From Polyangiaceae bacterium (GTDB lineage: Bacteria > Myxococcota_A > Polyangia > Polyangiales > Polyangiaceae), in the NCBI GenBank assembly GCA_016715885.1, contig JADJXL010000025.1, positions 1-64,000 on the forward strand: a stretch of 64,000 nt of DNA, in the 5' to 3' direction. Positions within the stretch are counted from its first letter, which is position 1. Every line of letters begins with the position of its first letter. The notes under the pieces were generated by a model. That model had not been told where the DNA came from, did no database searches, and saw only the letters and a list, made by a program, of their open reading frames with translations. The translations under genes were made by a program, and so were the position numbers. Below, piece after piece: positions 19,575-27,935 of this stretch.

Positions 19575-22467
19575 ATGCGAAAGATCAAGACTGAGATTGC
19601 CGCAGCACGTGAGCCTGATTTCATTGTGGTCAAGGGGGCTCGCGAGCACAACCTTCGCATCGAACACCTCGAGATACCCAAGCGAAAGCTGGTGGTTTTC
19701 ACGGGTCCGAGCGGTTCGGGGAAATCGAGTTTGGCGTTCGACACGCTGTATGCCGAAGGGCAAAGGCGCTATGTCGAGACGCTTTCGGCGTATGCGCGGC
19801 AATTTCTCGGGCAGCTCGACAGGCCCGCGGTCGAGCATGTTTCGGGGCTTTCGCCAACGGTTGCCATCGAACAGAAAAGTGCTTCGACGAACCCGCGATC
19901 GACGGTCGGAACCATTACGGAGGTATACGACTACTTGCGCGTTTTGTATGCGCGTGCGGGCGAACAACGCTGCACCGATTGTGGCAAGGCGGGTTGCTTC
20001 GCAAAGCGTCGATGAAATCGTCGAAACGTTGCTCGAGCTTCCGTCGGGCACGCGTGCGACGCTGGTAGCGCCCATTGTGGTTCGCCGCAAAGGCGAGCAC
20101 AAGGAGATCTTCGAGGAGCTTGCGTCGCGTGGTTTTTCGCGGGTCATCGTGGACGGTAAACCGGAGAAGCTCGATGCTCTTCCGCGGCTCGATAAAAAGC
20201 TCTGGCACGATATTTCGCTGATTGCGGATCGCATTGCGATTCGGGCAGACGACAGGCCGCGCATTGCGGAGAGCGTGGAGCTTGCGCTACGAGAAGGAAA
20301 AGGCGAAATGGTGGTGGAGGTCGAGGGGCAGCCGCCGCGAACGTTCAGTCAAGCGCGATTCTGTTGCGGAAAGAGTTACCCAGAACTATCGCCTGCGAGT
20401 TTTTCCTTCAACAATCCTTTGGGTATGTGCCCCGCATGCAATGGGCTCGGCAGTCGATTGGAGGTCGACCCGGACACGATCGTGCCCGATCCGAAATTGT
20501 CGATACGCGAAGGGGCGATTGCGCCGTGGGCATCGGCGATGAGTCGAGGGGAAGGATGGACGTTTCGCATTGCGGATGCGGTGGTTCAAGCGACCGGCGC
20601 GGATTTGGACGTGCCGTTCGGGAAGCTGTCGAAGGAAAAGCGCGAGCTGATTTTGTACGGATTGGAAGGAAAGAAAATATCGGTGAAATGGGGGAAAGAA
20701 GGGTCGGAGAGTCACGGAACGTTCGGGATGAAGTTCGAGGGGGTGATTCCGGGGCTCGAACGGCGCTTTCGCGATACGACGTCGGAGATGGCGCGGGAGA
20801 ATTATCGCAAGTTTTTCCGGGAAATGCCCTGCGAACATTGTGGTGGAAAACGTCTGCGTCCTGAATCGATGGCGGTTTACATTGCGGGGAAAACATCACG
20901 GACGTGACATCGATGACCGTTGCCGAGGCTTTGGCGCACATGCAGGGGCTGGCGCTTGCAGGCGGGAGAGCTCGGATCACGGAGGGAGTGAAGCGGGAAA
21001 TCGACGCGCGTCTCGGGTTTTTGATGAACGTGGGATTGGACTATTTGACGCTGGACAGGTCGGGTCCGACGTTGTCTGGTGGAGAAGCGCAGCGCATTCG
21101 GCTTGCGAGTCAGCTTGGTAGTGAGCTGAGCGGGGTGATGTACGTGCTCGACGAACCGAGCATTGGGCTGCATCAGCGGGACAACGAGATGCTGATTGCG
21201 ACGCTGCGGCGATTGCGGGATTTGGGCAATACGGTGGTGGTGGTGGAGCACGACGAGGAGACGATTCGGACGGCGGATCACGTGGTGGATTTGGTCCGGG
21301 CGCGGGGCACGAGGGCGGACGCGTGCTTTTGATGGATCACCGGAAGCCTTGATGAATGAAAAAGGCAACATGACGGGTGATTATTTGGCTGGGCGGCGGA
21401 TGATTGAAATTCCGGCGACTCGGCGTAAGCCCACGGGTTTCATTACGATTCGTGGGGCGCGCGAGCACAACTTGAAGAATATCGACGCAAAGTTGCCGCT
21501 GGGGGTTTTGACGGCGGTAACGGGCGTGAGCGGCGCGGGGAAAAGCTCGCTGATCAATGGTATTTTGTTACCGGCGCTGGGCCGCGCATTGCACGATTCA
21601 TCGGATGCGGTGGGGGCACATACAAAAATTGAAGGGCTCGATGCGCTGGACAAGGTGATTGCGATTGATCAACGTCCGATTGGTCGGACGCCTCGATCGA
21701 ATCCGGGGACATATACAAAGGCATTCGATCACATTCGCGAGATCTTTGCGCTTTTGCCGGAGGCGCGGGCGCGGGGCTGGGATGGGGGACGGTTCAGCTT
21801 CAACGTGAAGGGCGGGCGATGTGAGAGCTGTCATGGCGACGGCATGGTGAAAGTGGAGATGCACTTTTTGGCGGATGTGTACGTGGTGTGTGACGTTTGT
21901 AAGGGCAAACGGTACAATGCGCAAACGCTGGACGTGCGTTACAAGGGGAAAAACATCAACGAGGTGCTCGATTCGTCGGTGGAAGAATGCTTGGCGATGT
22001 TTTCGCACCACACGGCATTGAAGCGTATTTTGACGACGCTGGTGGACGTGGGTCTTGGGTACATGAAAATCGGGCAGCAAGCGACGACGCTTTCGGGGGG
22101 CGAAGCGCAGCGGGTGAAGTTGAGCCGGGAACTGGGGAAAACCCAGACGGGGCGCACGCTGTACGTGCTCGACGAACCGACGACGGGGTTGCATTTCGAG
22201 GACATACGGCGGCTATTGACGGTATTGTCGCGTCTCGTGGAGGCGGGCAATACGGTGGTGGTGATCGAGCACAACCTGGACGTGATCAAGGTGGCTGATT
22301 ACGTATTGGATTTGGGTCCCGAGGGTGGAGCGCGCGGGGGGCGCGTGATTGCAACGGGAACGCCGGAGGAGGTCGCGGCGGTGAAGGAATCGTACACGGG
22401 GGCGTTTTTGGCGAAGATGCTGCCGGCGGCGGGGAAGCCTGCGAAGGGCGGGAAGAGGAAGGGGTGA
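19575..22467 (+). CDS. uvrA: Excinuclease ABC subunit A, frameshifted
   Basis: It is the damage-recognition ATPase of nucleotide excision repair, acting with UvrB and UvrC. ATG 19575 gives MRKIKTEIAAAREPDFIVVK. Walker A motifs are GPSGSGKSS (first) and GVSGAGKSS (second). Zinc fingers are seen in SFNNPLGMCPACNGLGSRLE and CESCHGDG...CDVCKGKRYN. ABC signatures are LSGGEAQRI and LSGGEAQRV, with Walker B YVLDEPSIGLHQRD and YVLDEPTTGLHFED. Length is about 960 residues, normal for UvrA. Four one-base indels break the frame: an extra G at 19991-19993, a missing A at 20890-20893, a missing G at 21293-21294 and a missing T at 21327-21330. Each lies in a homopolymer and each correction restores conserved sequence, so the gene is probably intact in the organism. 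Confidence 0.9.
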
Positions 22468-22513
22468 GCGTGTGTCAAATGTTTAGATGACGATGGGCGG
22501 CAGAACCCGGTCA

Positions 22514-23746
22514 TCAACCCTTGCGCAAGTACTCCCGGAGCTCGCGCGGAAAATCGTCCAGACGAACCCCTTCCGTAACGAGCGGCTGCGTGTTGTGCGA
22601 ATTCCAAAAGAGCACCGTTTTATTCGCCAAACGTTTCGCATCCCCCACGAGCGCCGCCATGGCCTTGGCCGTGTACGTCGGTTCGAGCGAATACCCTTCC
22701 GTTTCTTCGACGAGCTTCATCGCGCTGGCCCCGGGACGCGTGGAAAAACCATAACCACCGCCAAGTTGATTCGTCACGAACCGAATGCGCGTGCGCGGCA
22801 AACGCACATCGGGAAACGCCGGATCGAGCGCCCGTGCAAACGCAATCGTCTCCTTCGCCATTGCAAAAAATCGCGCTTCGCTCGATGTCTGGGGACTCGA
22901 AGCCCGCACCGCAACGACCTCCACGTCGAGCCCGACCAATTCGAGGCCAATGGCAATTCCCACGGCGCTGCCCATCGTACCCATGGCGAGATAAATACAA
23001 TCGGGCATGGGACACGCGCCCGATCGAACCTGGTCACCAAGCTCCATGGCGGCATTGATGAACGCCAAGTTGCCCAGCGGCGACGATCCACCCGGCGGAA
23101 TCAGATAAAGGCCCGCGCCTTTCGCGCGCTGCAATGCTTTCTTCGCCCGAACTTCGGCTGCGCCCACGCCATCACGCACCACTTCAATCGTCGCCCCTGC
23201 ATGGCGCATGGCAAATAGGTTTTTCTCGACATACGCGCTCGGCATTTGCGGCGCGAGCATGAGCCGCACGGGAAACCCCGAAGCTTTGCCCCAAAGCGCC
23301 GTCGCAACGGCTTGATTCGATCCATAACCCCCAAATGTGACAATTTCGCGCGCTCCCTTGGCTCGCGCTTCGGCCAAGTAAAATTCGAGCTTGCGGGTTT
23401 TCCCTCCACCATACGCCTTACCCGAAATGTCGTCACGCTTGATCCATAGGTTTGGAATGCCAATCCTTTCGCCAAGCTTTGCCGCGCGCTCGGTGGGCGT
23501 CGGGAAAACGCCGAGCGGCAAGCGTGAAATGCGCGCCGCGAGCCCAGGACATGCTCGAAACAGCGGCAGCACGTATGCGGGAGGCACTGGCGTAGGCGTC
23601 GCCGACGGCAATGGCAATGGATCGCTCGACCGACTGGAAGCGTCTGGCGGCGGCAAAGCAATGGGCTTGGCGTCGTCACACCCGAGGAGCGATCCAATCG
23701 CCAACGACGAGAAAGCTCGACGAGTCAAACGCGGGACCATGGTCAC
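22514..23746 (-). CDS. Exported PLP-dependent D-cysteine desulfhydrase/ACC deaminase-like enzyme
   Basis: It is 410 residues of the fold-type II PLP family (1-aminocyclopropane-1-carboxylate deaminase / D-cysteine desulfhydrase). The PLP lysine lies in DDISGKAYGGGKTRKLEFYL (the family has GGNKTRKLE), followed by TFGGYGSNQAVATAL and the phosphate-binding LAMGTMGSAVGIAIGLELVG; NSHNTQ lies near the C-terminus. Unusually the N-terminus is PRLTRRAFSSLAIGSLLGCD, a twin-arginine signal with a lipobox, then a Pro/Ser linker. A folded PLP enzyme exported by Tat as a lipoprotein fits cofactor loading before export. Substrate is unknown. It converges on uvrA with 46 bp between, and lies 41 bp downstream of nudC. 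Confidence 0.8.
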   Translation of the reverse strand: MTMVPRLTRRAFSSLAIGSLLGCDDAKPIALPPPDASSRSSDPLPLPSATPTPVPPAYVLPLFRACPGLAARISRLPLGVFPTPTERAAKLGERIGIPNLWIKRDDISGKAYGGGKTRKLEFYLAEARAKGAREIVTFGGYGSNQAVATALWGKASGFPVRLMLAPQMPSAYVEKNLFAMRHAGATIEVVRDGVGAAEVRAKKALQRAKGAGLYLIPPGGSSPLGNLAFINAAMELGDQVRSGACPMPDCIYLAMGTMGSAVGIAIGLELVGLDVEVVAVRASSPQTSSEARFFAMAKETIAFARALDPAFPDVRLPRTRIRFVTNQLGGGYGFSTRPGASAMKLVEETEGYSLEPTYTAKAMAALVGDAKRLANKTVLFWNSHNTQPLVTEGVRLDDFPRELREYLRKG

Positions 23747-23787
23747 GACAGAAACGCTCGAAAGAAGCTACCGCATTCCACTTCCGT

Positions 23788-24615
23788 TCACTTGTGTCGT
23801 TCGAGCCATGCGTCGATGAGATGTCGCGCTACGGTAATGGGCGGCGGAAGCATCGGCAATTCGTCCTTGTGGAAAAATCGCGCATCCTCGAGCTCGATGG
23901 AGTCGACACGAAGCTCGCCCCCGCAGCGTCGCGCGAAAAAGCCAATCATGATTTGATGCGGAAATGGCCACGGCTGACTGGAAAAATACGTGACATTGTC
24001 GACTTCGATGCCGGTTTCTTCCAGAACTTCGCGCGCAACGCATTGCTCGAGCGTCTCGCCGGGTTCCAAAAACCCCGCAATCAATGCCCACATCCCCGGC
24101 GGAAGACGAGAGTGCCGCGCCAAAAGAATCAAATCACCATCCTCGACGAGAACGATGGTCGCCGGCGCGAGCCTCGGATAATATTCGATATTGCATTTCA
24201 AACATATTTTGCAGCGACTGCCACTGCGAACATCCAGCACCGTCGCACACGCGCTGCATACCTGGTGGTTCTTGTCCCAGTATTGAACTTGATACGCCGT
24301 GCCCGCGACGTCGATGACCGCTGGATCCATGCGGCCAAAGAGCCGTCGCAATGAATATGCAGCATACCCAGGAGGAAGCTTGGCCGCAGGATCGATTTCC
24401 GCGCTGCACACGGGTCGACCATCGAGCTGGCCGAGCACCTGCGTGCGGACTGCGCTAAGCCCCAATTCAGAAAGGCTTTGCGCGATGGGAACATCGACGA
24501 ACCCACCATCACCGGGATCTCGCACGACAAGATCGTGGCCTCGAAATGCAAACCAAGCCATTTCGCCGTCGTATGCTTCCGGCAATACGAGACTCGGTAC
24601 GAATCGCGTCGTCAT
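23788..24615 (-). CDS. nudC: NADH pyrophosphatase (Nudix)
   Basis: It hydrolyses NADH/NAD+ (and possibly NAD-capped RNA) to NMNH and AMP. It has 275 residues. The zinc site is CSACATVLD...CKICLKCNIEYYPR, followed by the Nudix box GFLEPGETLEQCVAREVLEE and then TGI. The NudC-specific signature SSQPWPFPHQIMIGFF comes after it. ATG 24615 is preceded by GAGGAAAT at about 11 bases. A longer reading would run into regA, whose stop is 20 bp upstream. It is likely co-transcribed with regBA. Confidence 0.9.
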   Translation of the reverse strand: MTTRFVPSLVLPEAYDGEMAWFAFRGHDLVVRDPGDGGFVDVPIAQSLSELGLSAVRTQVLGQLDGRPVCSAEIDPAAKLPPGYAAYSLRRLFGRMDPAVIDVAGTAYQVQYWDKNHQVCSACATVLDVRSGSRCKICLKCNIEYYPRLAPATIVLVEDGDLILLARHSRLPPGMWALIAGFLEPGETLEQCVAREVLEETGIEVDNVTYFSSQPWPFPHQIMIGFFARRCGGELRVDSIELEDARFFHKDELPMLPPPITVARHLIDAWLERHK

Positions 24616-24634
24616 AAGCTCGATTTCCTCATGA

Positions 24635-25180
24635 TCACATGGACTTCTTGAGCTTGCGTTGGAGCGTGCGGCGGTCGATACCAAGCAGTTTGGCAGCGAC
24701 CGCAATGACGCCGCCCGAATCCTTCAATGCAGCGTTGATCGTGTCGCGCTCGAGCTCGTCGAGCTTGTACGACGTGCGTACGCCCGAAGATTGCGGCGCG
24801 GGCGCTCGGGGTGCCTCGAACAGCGCCGTTGCTTCACGCAAAAGCCGGTCGGCATCGATGGGTTTCGTCAATAGCGTGTCGGCTCCCTCACGCACGGCAG
24901 CCACGGCCAGCGGAATGTCGCCAAAACCCGTCAACATCACAATGGCAGCATCGGGACACAAGCGACGAAACCTGTGCAATGCGGACAAACCATCGCTTCG
25001 AGGCATACGATAATCGACGACGACGAGGTCCACCGGCGCATCTTCGAGCGATACGAGGCCTTCATCGACCGTGGCCGCCGTTCGCGCCTGAACGCCGCGA
25101 CGTCGGAGCGCCCCTTGCAATGTCATGCGAAATGCGTCGTCATCGTCGACGACCAGCGCAGTTTCGATCTTCCGCGGCAC
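24635..25180 (-). CDS. regA: RegA/PrrA-type response regulator
   Basis: It is the DNA-binding partner of the RegB sensor. It has 181 residues: a receiver domain with acidic pocket VVDDDDA, phospho-acceptor Asp in LVVVDYRMPRSDG, Thr in MLTGFG and Lys in LTKPID, a Pro/Ala linker (FEAPRAPAPQSS), then a Fis-type HTH with AAKLLGIDRRTLQRKLKKS, the RegA/ActR signature helix. The GTG start at 25180 lies 3 bp beyond the regB stop, so the two are translationally coupled. The RegBA system controls respiration, carbon and nitrogen genes according to redox state in other proteobacteria. Placement directly behind the oxidase cluster fits control of that cluster, which is inferred here. Confidence 0.9.
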   Translation of the reverse strand: MPRKIETALVVDDDDAFRMTLQGALRRRGVQARTAATVDEGLVSLEDAPVDLVVVDYRMPRSDGLSALHRFRRLCPDAAIVMLTGFGDIPLAVAAVREGADTLLTKPIDADRLLREATALFEAPRAPAPQSSGVRTSYKLDELERDTINAALKDSGGVIAVAAKLLGIDRRTLQRKLKKSM

Positions 25181-25183
25181 GTG

Positions 25184-26542
25184 TCATACCTCCGAATCGC
25201 AGGGCGAATTTTCCCGCGCCAAACGAATTACCACTCGAGCGCCCCCACGTGCTGCATTGCTCACACAAAGCACGCCATTCATCCTATCGAGCAACACCGA
25301 GCTCACATAAAGCCCAAGGCCCATGCCACCCTGCTCGTCCTTCGTCGTTTGAAATGGCTCGCCAAGACGCGCCACCATTTCCGCTCGAAACCCGGGACCA
25401 TTGTCTTCGACGACGATCTCCGCATAGTCTCGTTTTTCTCGTACGGTGATCTCCATGCGCGGACGATCCATGGAAACCATCGCCTCGGCCGCGTTCGTGA
25501 GCACATTGAGGAGCACTTGCAAAAGCCCCGCGGAGAGCACCGTGATTCGTACCGGTGCCGGCGCGTCGATCTGCACTTCACCTCGATATTCGAGTCGCCG
25601 CAATTCGCGCGCCGCCACATCCGTCACGAATCTGCCGAGCTCGATTTCCTCGCGACGCTGATCCGGTCGAATGTAGCCGCGCACGAGCCCAATGATGTCG
25701 CTCGCTCGCTGCGCTTCTCCCGCAATCGTTCGCGCAAGCTCCGCCGCTTCGTTCGGTCCATCGCGCGTGATCTCGGACAGCTCCCGCCCAGCCAAAAGAA
25801 TCGTCGCAAGCGGCGTCGAAAGCTCGTGAGACATACCTCCCACGACGCGCCCGAGCATGGCGAGTTTTTCATTCCGAACGGCTCGCTGGCGTAATTCGTC
25901 GAGGCGCCGCGCATGCACGAAAACGAAGAGGCCGAGAAATCCACTGACCGACGCAACGGACACGAAGGCGCTCAGATGATGAATGCGCTCTTTTCCAAGC
26001 GGCGCTGAATCGAGCGGCAATGGATCTGCAAAAGACACGAGGGCCGCAATGACCATCGTGAGCGCCGCAATGCCCAGCGTCGATCGCCCACCACAGAGCA
26101 CTCCCGCCAAAGCAATTTGGAAAACGAGAAATGCAGCAAATGGATTGCCCGTACCGCCCGACACCCAAAGCACGGCACCGAGCGCTACCACATCGAACGC
26201 GATCTGCACCGCAACGAGCCTGCGTTCGTGACGCAGAACGCGACCGACGACGAGCGCGAAGACGAAGTTCGCGAGCGCGAGCGCTGCAAGCAGCGTGAAG
26301 ATCGGAAATGTCTCGAGGGCCGGAACGAGCAGCTTCGCAGCAGCGGTCGTCGCGCTCATGCCGACGATCGCGGCCCAGCGCAGATGAATCAGCCAGCGTT
26401 CGGCAGTGCCTTCGGGGATGGGATCGATGCTCGTGAGAAAAGCTCGGACCGATGTTTGATCGGCTGCTCCCGGCTCGCCAAGAACGCGCCCCTCCCCAGG
26501 TTCGACCATGGAGGCAGGAGGAAGGGAGACACGCGTCGCCAT
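25184..26542 (-). CDS. regB: RegB/PrrB-type redox-sensing histidine kinase
   Basis: It is 452 residues: a cytosolic N-terminal tail, then about six membrane helices with the quinone-binding heptapeptide GGTGNPF in the loop VLWVSGGTGNPFAAFLVFQI, the RegB hallmark (GGxxNPF). Then come the dimerisation helix with HELSTPLATI and the ATPase with NVLTNAAEAM, DNGPGF and GGMGLGLYVS. The regulatory Cys found about 40 residues after the His in Rhodobacter RegB is not visible at the matching place (QRASDIIGLVR), so redox control may rest on quinone binding alone. It follows the cox operon terminator by about 38 bp and overlaps regA's upstream region. Confidence 0.9.
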   Translation of the reverse strand: MATRVSLPPASMVEPGEGRVLGEPGAADQTSVRAFLTSIDPIPEGTAERWLIHLRWAAIVGMSATTAAAKLLVPALETFPIFTLLAALALANFVFALVVGRVLRHERRLVAVQIAFDVVALGAVLWVSGGTGNPFAAFLVFQIALAGVLCGGRSTLGIAALTMVIAALVSFADPLPLDSAPLGKERIHHLSAFVSVASVSGFLGLFVFVHARRLDELRQRAVRNEKLAMLGRVVGGMSHELSTPLATILLAGRELSEITRDGPNEAAELARTIAGEAQRASDIIGLVRGYIRPDQRREEIELGRFVTDVAARELRRLEYRGEVQIDAPAPVRITVLSAGLLQVLLNVLTNAAEAMVSMDRPRMEITVREKRDYAEIVVEDNGPGFRAEMVARLGEPFQTTKDEQGGMGLGLYVSSVLLDRMNGVLCVSNAARGGARVVIRLARENSPCDSEV

Positions 26543-26579
26543 CGGGTCGGAAGACTATGGCGATGAAGTGGGATGTGTC

Positions 26580-26614
26580 GAGAAAATCGAGTGACTCGGC
26601 GAAGCGAGTGACTC
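26580..26614 (-). terminator. Hairpin terminator of the act-sco-cta operon
   Basis: Read on the minus strand, GAGTCACTCG and CGAGTCACTC form a 10-bp stem with one C-C mismatch and a CTTCGC loop, followed by GATTTTC. It overlaps the last base pairs of the ctaF stop codon and precedes regB, so it should end the long respiratory transcript before the regulator genes. Confidence 0.65.
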
Positions 26615-27236
26615 AGTGAGCGGAGCCCGCAGGTGCTGCGGAATTGGCGGGCGCTGCAGCGGAGTCTGCGGGAGCCGCGGAATTGGCGGGAGCTGCCGCG
26701 GAATCTGCGGGAGCCGCGGAATTGGCGGGAGCTGCCGCGGAATCTGCGGGAGCTGCGGACATTGCGGGGGCAGGTGCGGCAGGGGCAGGCGCGGCGGGGG
26801 TTGCCGTGGGAGCTGCTGCGGGTTTGACTGGCGCGAAGTCACCCGTTTGCTGGGCACCGAAGGGGTCCTTGATGTCGACGGGACGTTGATTCTCCATGCC
26901 TTCGAGCTCGCCGCGGAATTGCGTGTCGCTCATCGTGATGCCGATGAAGATGGCGAGGAAGATGAGGCTCGAGGCGAAGATGATCCCGTGGAATTTGTGG
27001 TCCCACTTGAGGTGCATGAAGATCAACGCGACGACGGACGCTTTGATCGTAGCGATGAGTAGAGCAACGATGAGGTTGCCCGTATGGCCGAGGTTCACGT
27101 AGCTGGCGGCCACGGTGACGACCGTGAGGAACAGCAGCGTGACCCAGGTGCCGATGTAGATACTGAAGGGCAAGACGTGCGGGTGATGCTCGCCGTCGGC
27201 GCTTCCGTGATCGTGCTCTGCGTGCGATGTGCTCAT
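26613..27236 (-). CDS. ctaF: Cytochrome c oxidase subunit IV with Ala/Pro-rich tail
   Basis: It is a small structural subunit of the caa3-type oxidase. The 207-residue protein has a His-rich N-terminus (HAEHDHGSADGEHHPH), three transmembrane helices (YIGTWVTLLFLTVVTVAASY; LIVALLIATIKASVVALIFM; HGIIFASSLIFLAIFIGITM) as in CyoD/CtaF proteins, then an unusual 90-residue Ala/Pro/Ser/Asn tail built of 13-residue repeats. Usual family length is about 100-120 residues, so the tail roughly doubles it. It is the last gene of the operon, 18 bp after ctaE. Confidence 0.85.
   Translation of the reverse strand: MSTSHAEHDHGSADGEHHPHVLPFSIYIGTWVTLLFLTVVTVAASYVNLGHTGNLIVALLIATIKASVVALIFMHLKWDHKFHGIIFASSLIFLAIFIGITMSDTQFRGELEGMENQRPVDIKDPFGAQQTGDFAPVKPAAAPTATPAAPAPAAPAPAMSAAPADSAAAPANSAAPADSAAAPANSAAPADSAAAPANSAAPAGSAH
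26629..26745. repeat. 39-bp tandem repeats in ctaF
   Basis: Three in-frame units (26629-26667, 26668-26706, 26707-26745) encode AAPADSAAAPANS-like text, with a partial fourth after them. Units two and three are identical, showing recent duplication. Because the period is a multiple of three, copy changes lengthen or shorten the tail without breaking the frame. Confidence 0.85.
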
Positions 27237-27254
27237 GATGCGTAAGCTCCGTCT

Positions 27255-27935
27255 TCAGCCGACGAGGTAGAGCAGCGGAAAGAGGTAGATCCAAACGAGG
27301 TCGACGAGATGCCAGTAGAGGCCGACGTTCTCGACGGGCGCGTAGTAGCGTTGCGAAAACTCGCTCTTCATGTTGCGCAGCAGGATCCACATGATGAGCG
27401 CCATGCCGATGACGACATGGAGGCCGTGGATACCGGTCATCATGAAGTAGATCGAGAAGAAGATGCCGGCATGTCCGGACTCGAAGCCCGTTGCGGTGAA
27501 GAACCTTCCGGGCAAGAGACCATCGTGGATCTTGTGCGTGTACTCGAAGTACTTGACCACGAGGAATGCGCCGGCGCACGCGAGCGTGATGGCCAAGAGC
27601 ACCGTGGTTTTCTTGGTCTCGTTCTTTTGTGCGGAACGAACGGCCAGAGCCATCGTGAAGCTCGAGCAGATGAGGACGAGGGTATTGATACCGCCCATCA
27701 CGCGATCGAGGTGATGATGTGCCTCGACGAACGACGGGAAGTACTTGCTCCGGAAGATGGCGAAGGCGCAGAAGAGGCCACCGAAGAGCAGGATTTCCGT
27801 CACGAGGAAGAGCCACACGCCCATGCGACCTGCATCGAACTGGGTCGTGGCTTTGTCGAAGTGGTGGGCGACTTGGAATTGCGGCGATAGTTTCGCCGTA
27901 TCCACGTGTTCCACGCCTTCAGCCTTGGCACTCAT
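27255..27935 (-). CDS. ctaE: Cytochrome c oxidase subunit III
   Basis: It is an integral membrane subunit of the caa3 oxidase, 226 residues, with five predicted helices: RMGVWLFLVTEILLFGGLFC, INTLVLICSSFTMALAVRSA, VLLAITLACAGAFLVVKYFE, FFSIYFMMTGIHGLHVVIGM and VDLVWIYLFPLLYL. The conserved MTGIHGLHV and YWHLVDLVWI motifs are present. The stop of ctaD and this ATG share one base (TGATG), indicating translational coupling. The five-helix short form is common in bacterial caa3 oxidases. Confidence 0.95.
   Translation of the reverse strand: MSAKAEGVEHVDTAKLSPQFQVAHHFDKATTQFDAGRMGVWLFLVTEILLFGGLFCAFAIFRSKYFPSFVEAHHHLDRVMGGINTLVLICSSFTMALAVRSAQKNETKKTTVLLAITLACAGAFLVVKYFEYTHKIHDGLLPGRFFTATGFESGHAGIFFSIYFMMTGIHGLHVVIGMALIMWILLRNMKSEFSQRYYAPVENVGLYWHLVDLVWIYLFPLLYLVG

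Noticed and set aside
19575..22467. uvrA as a true pseudogene
   Set aside because: All four breaks are one-base homopolymer changes, correction restores every conserved motif, and neighbouring trpS shows the same pattern.
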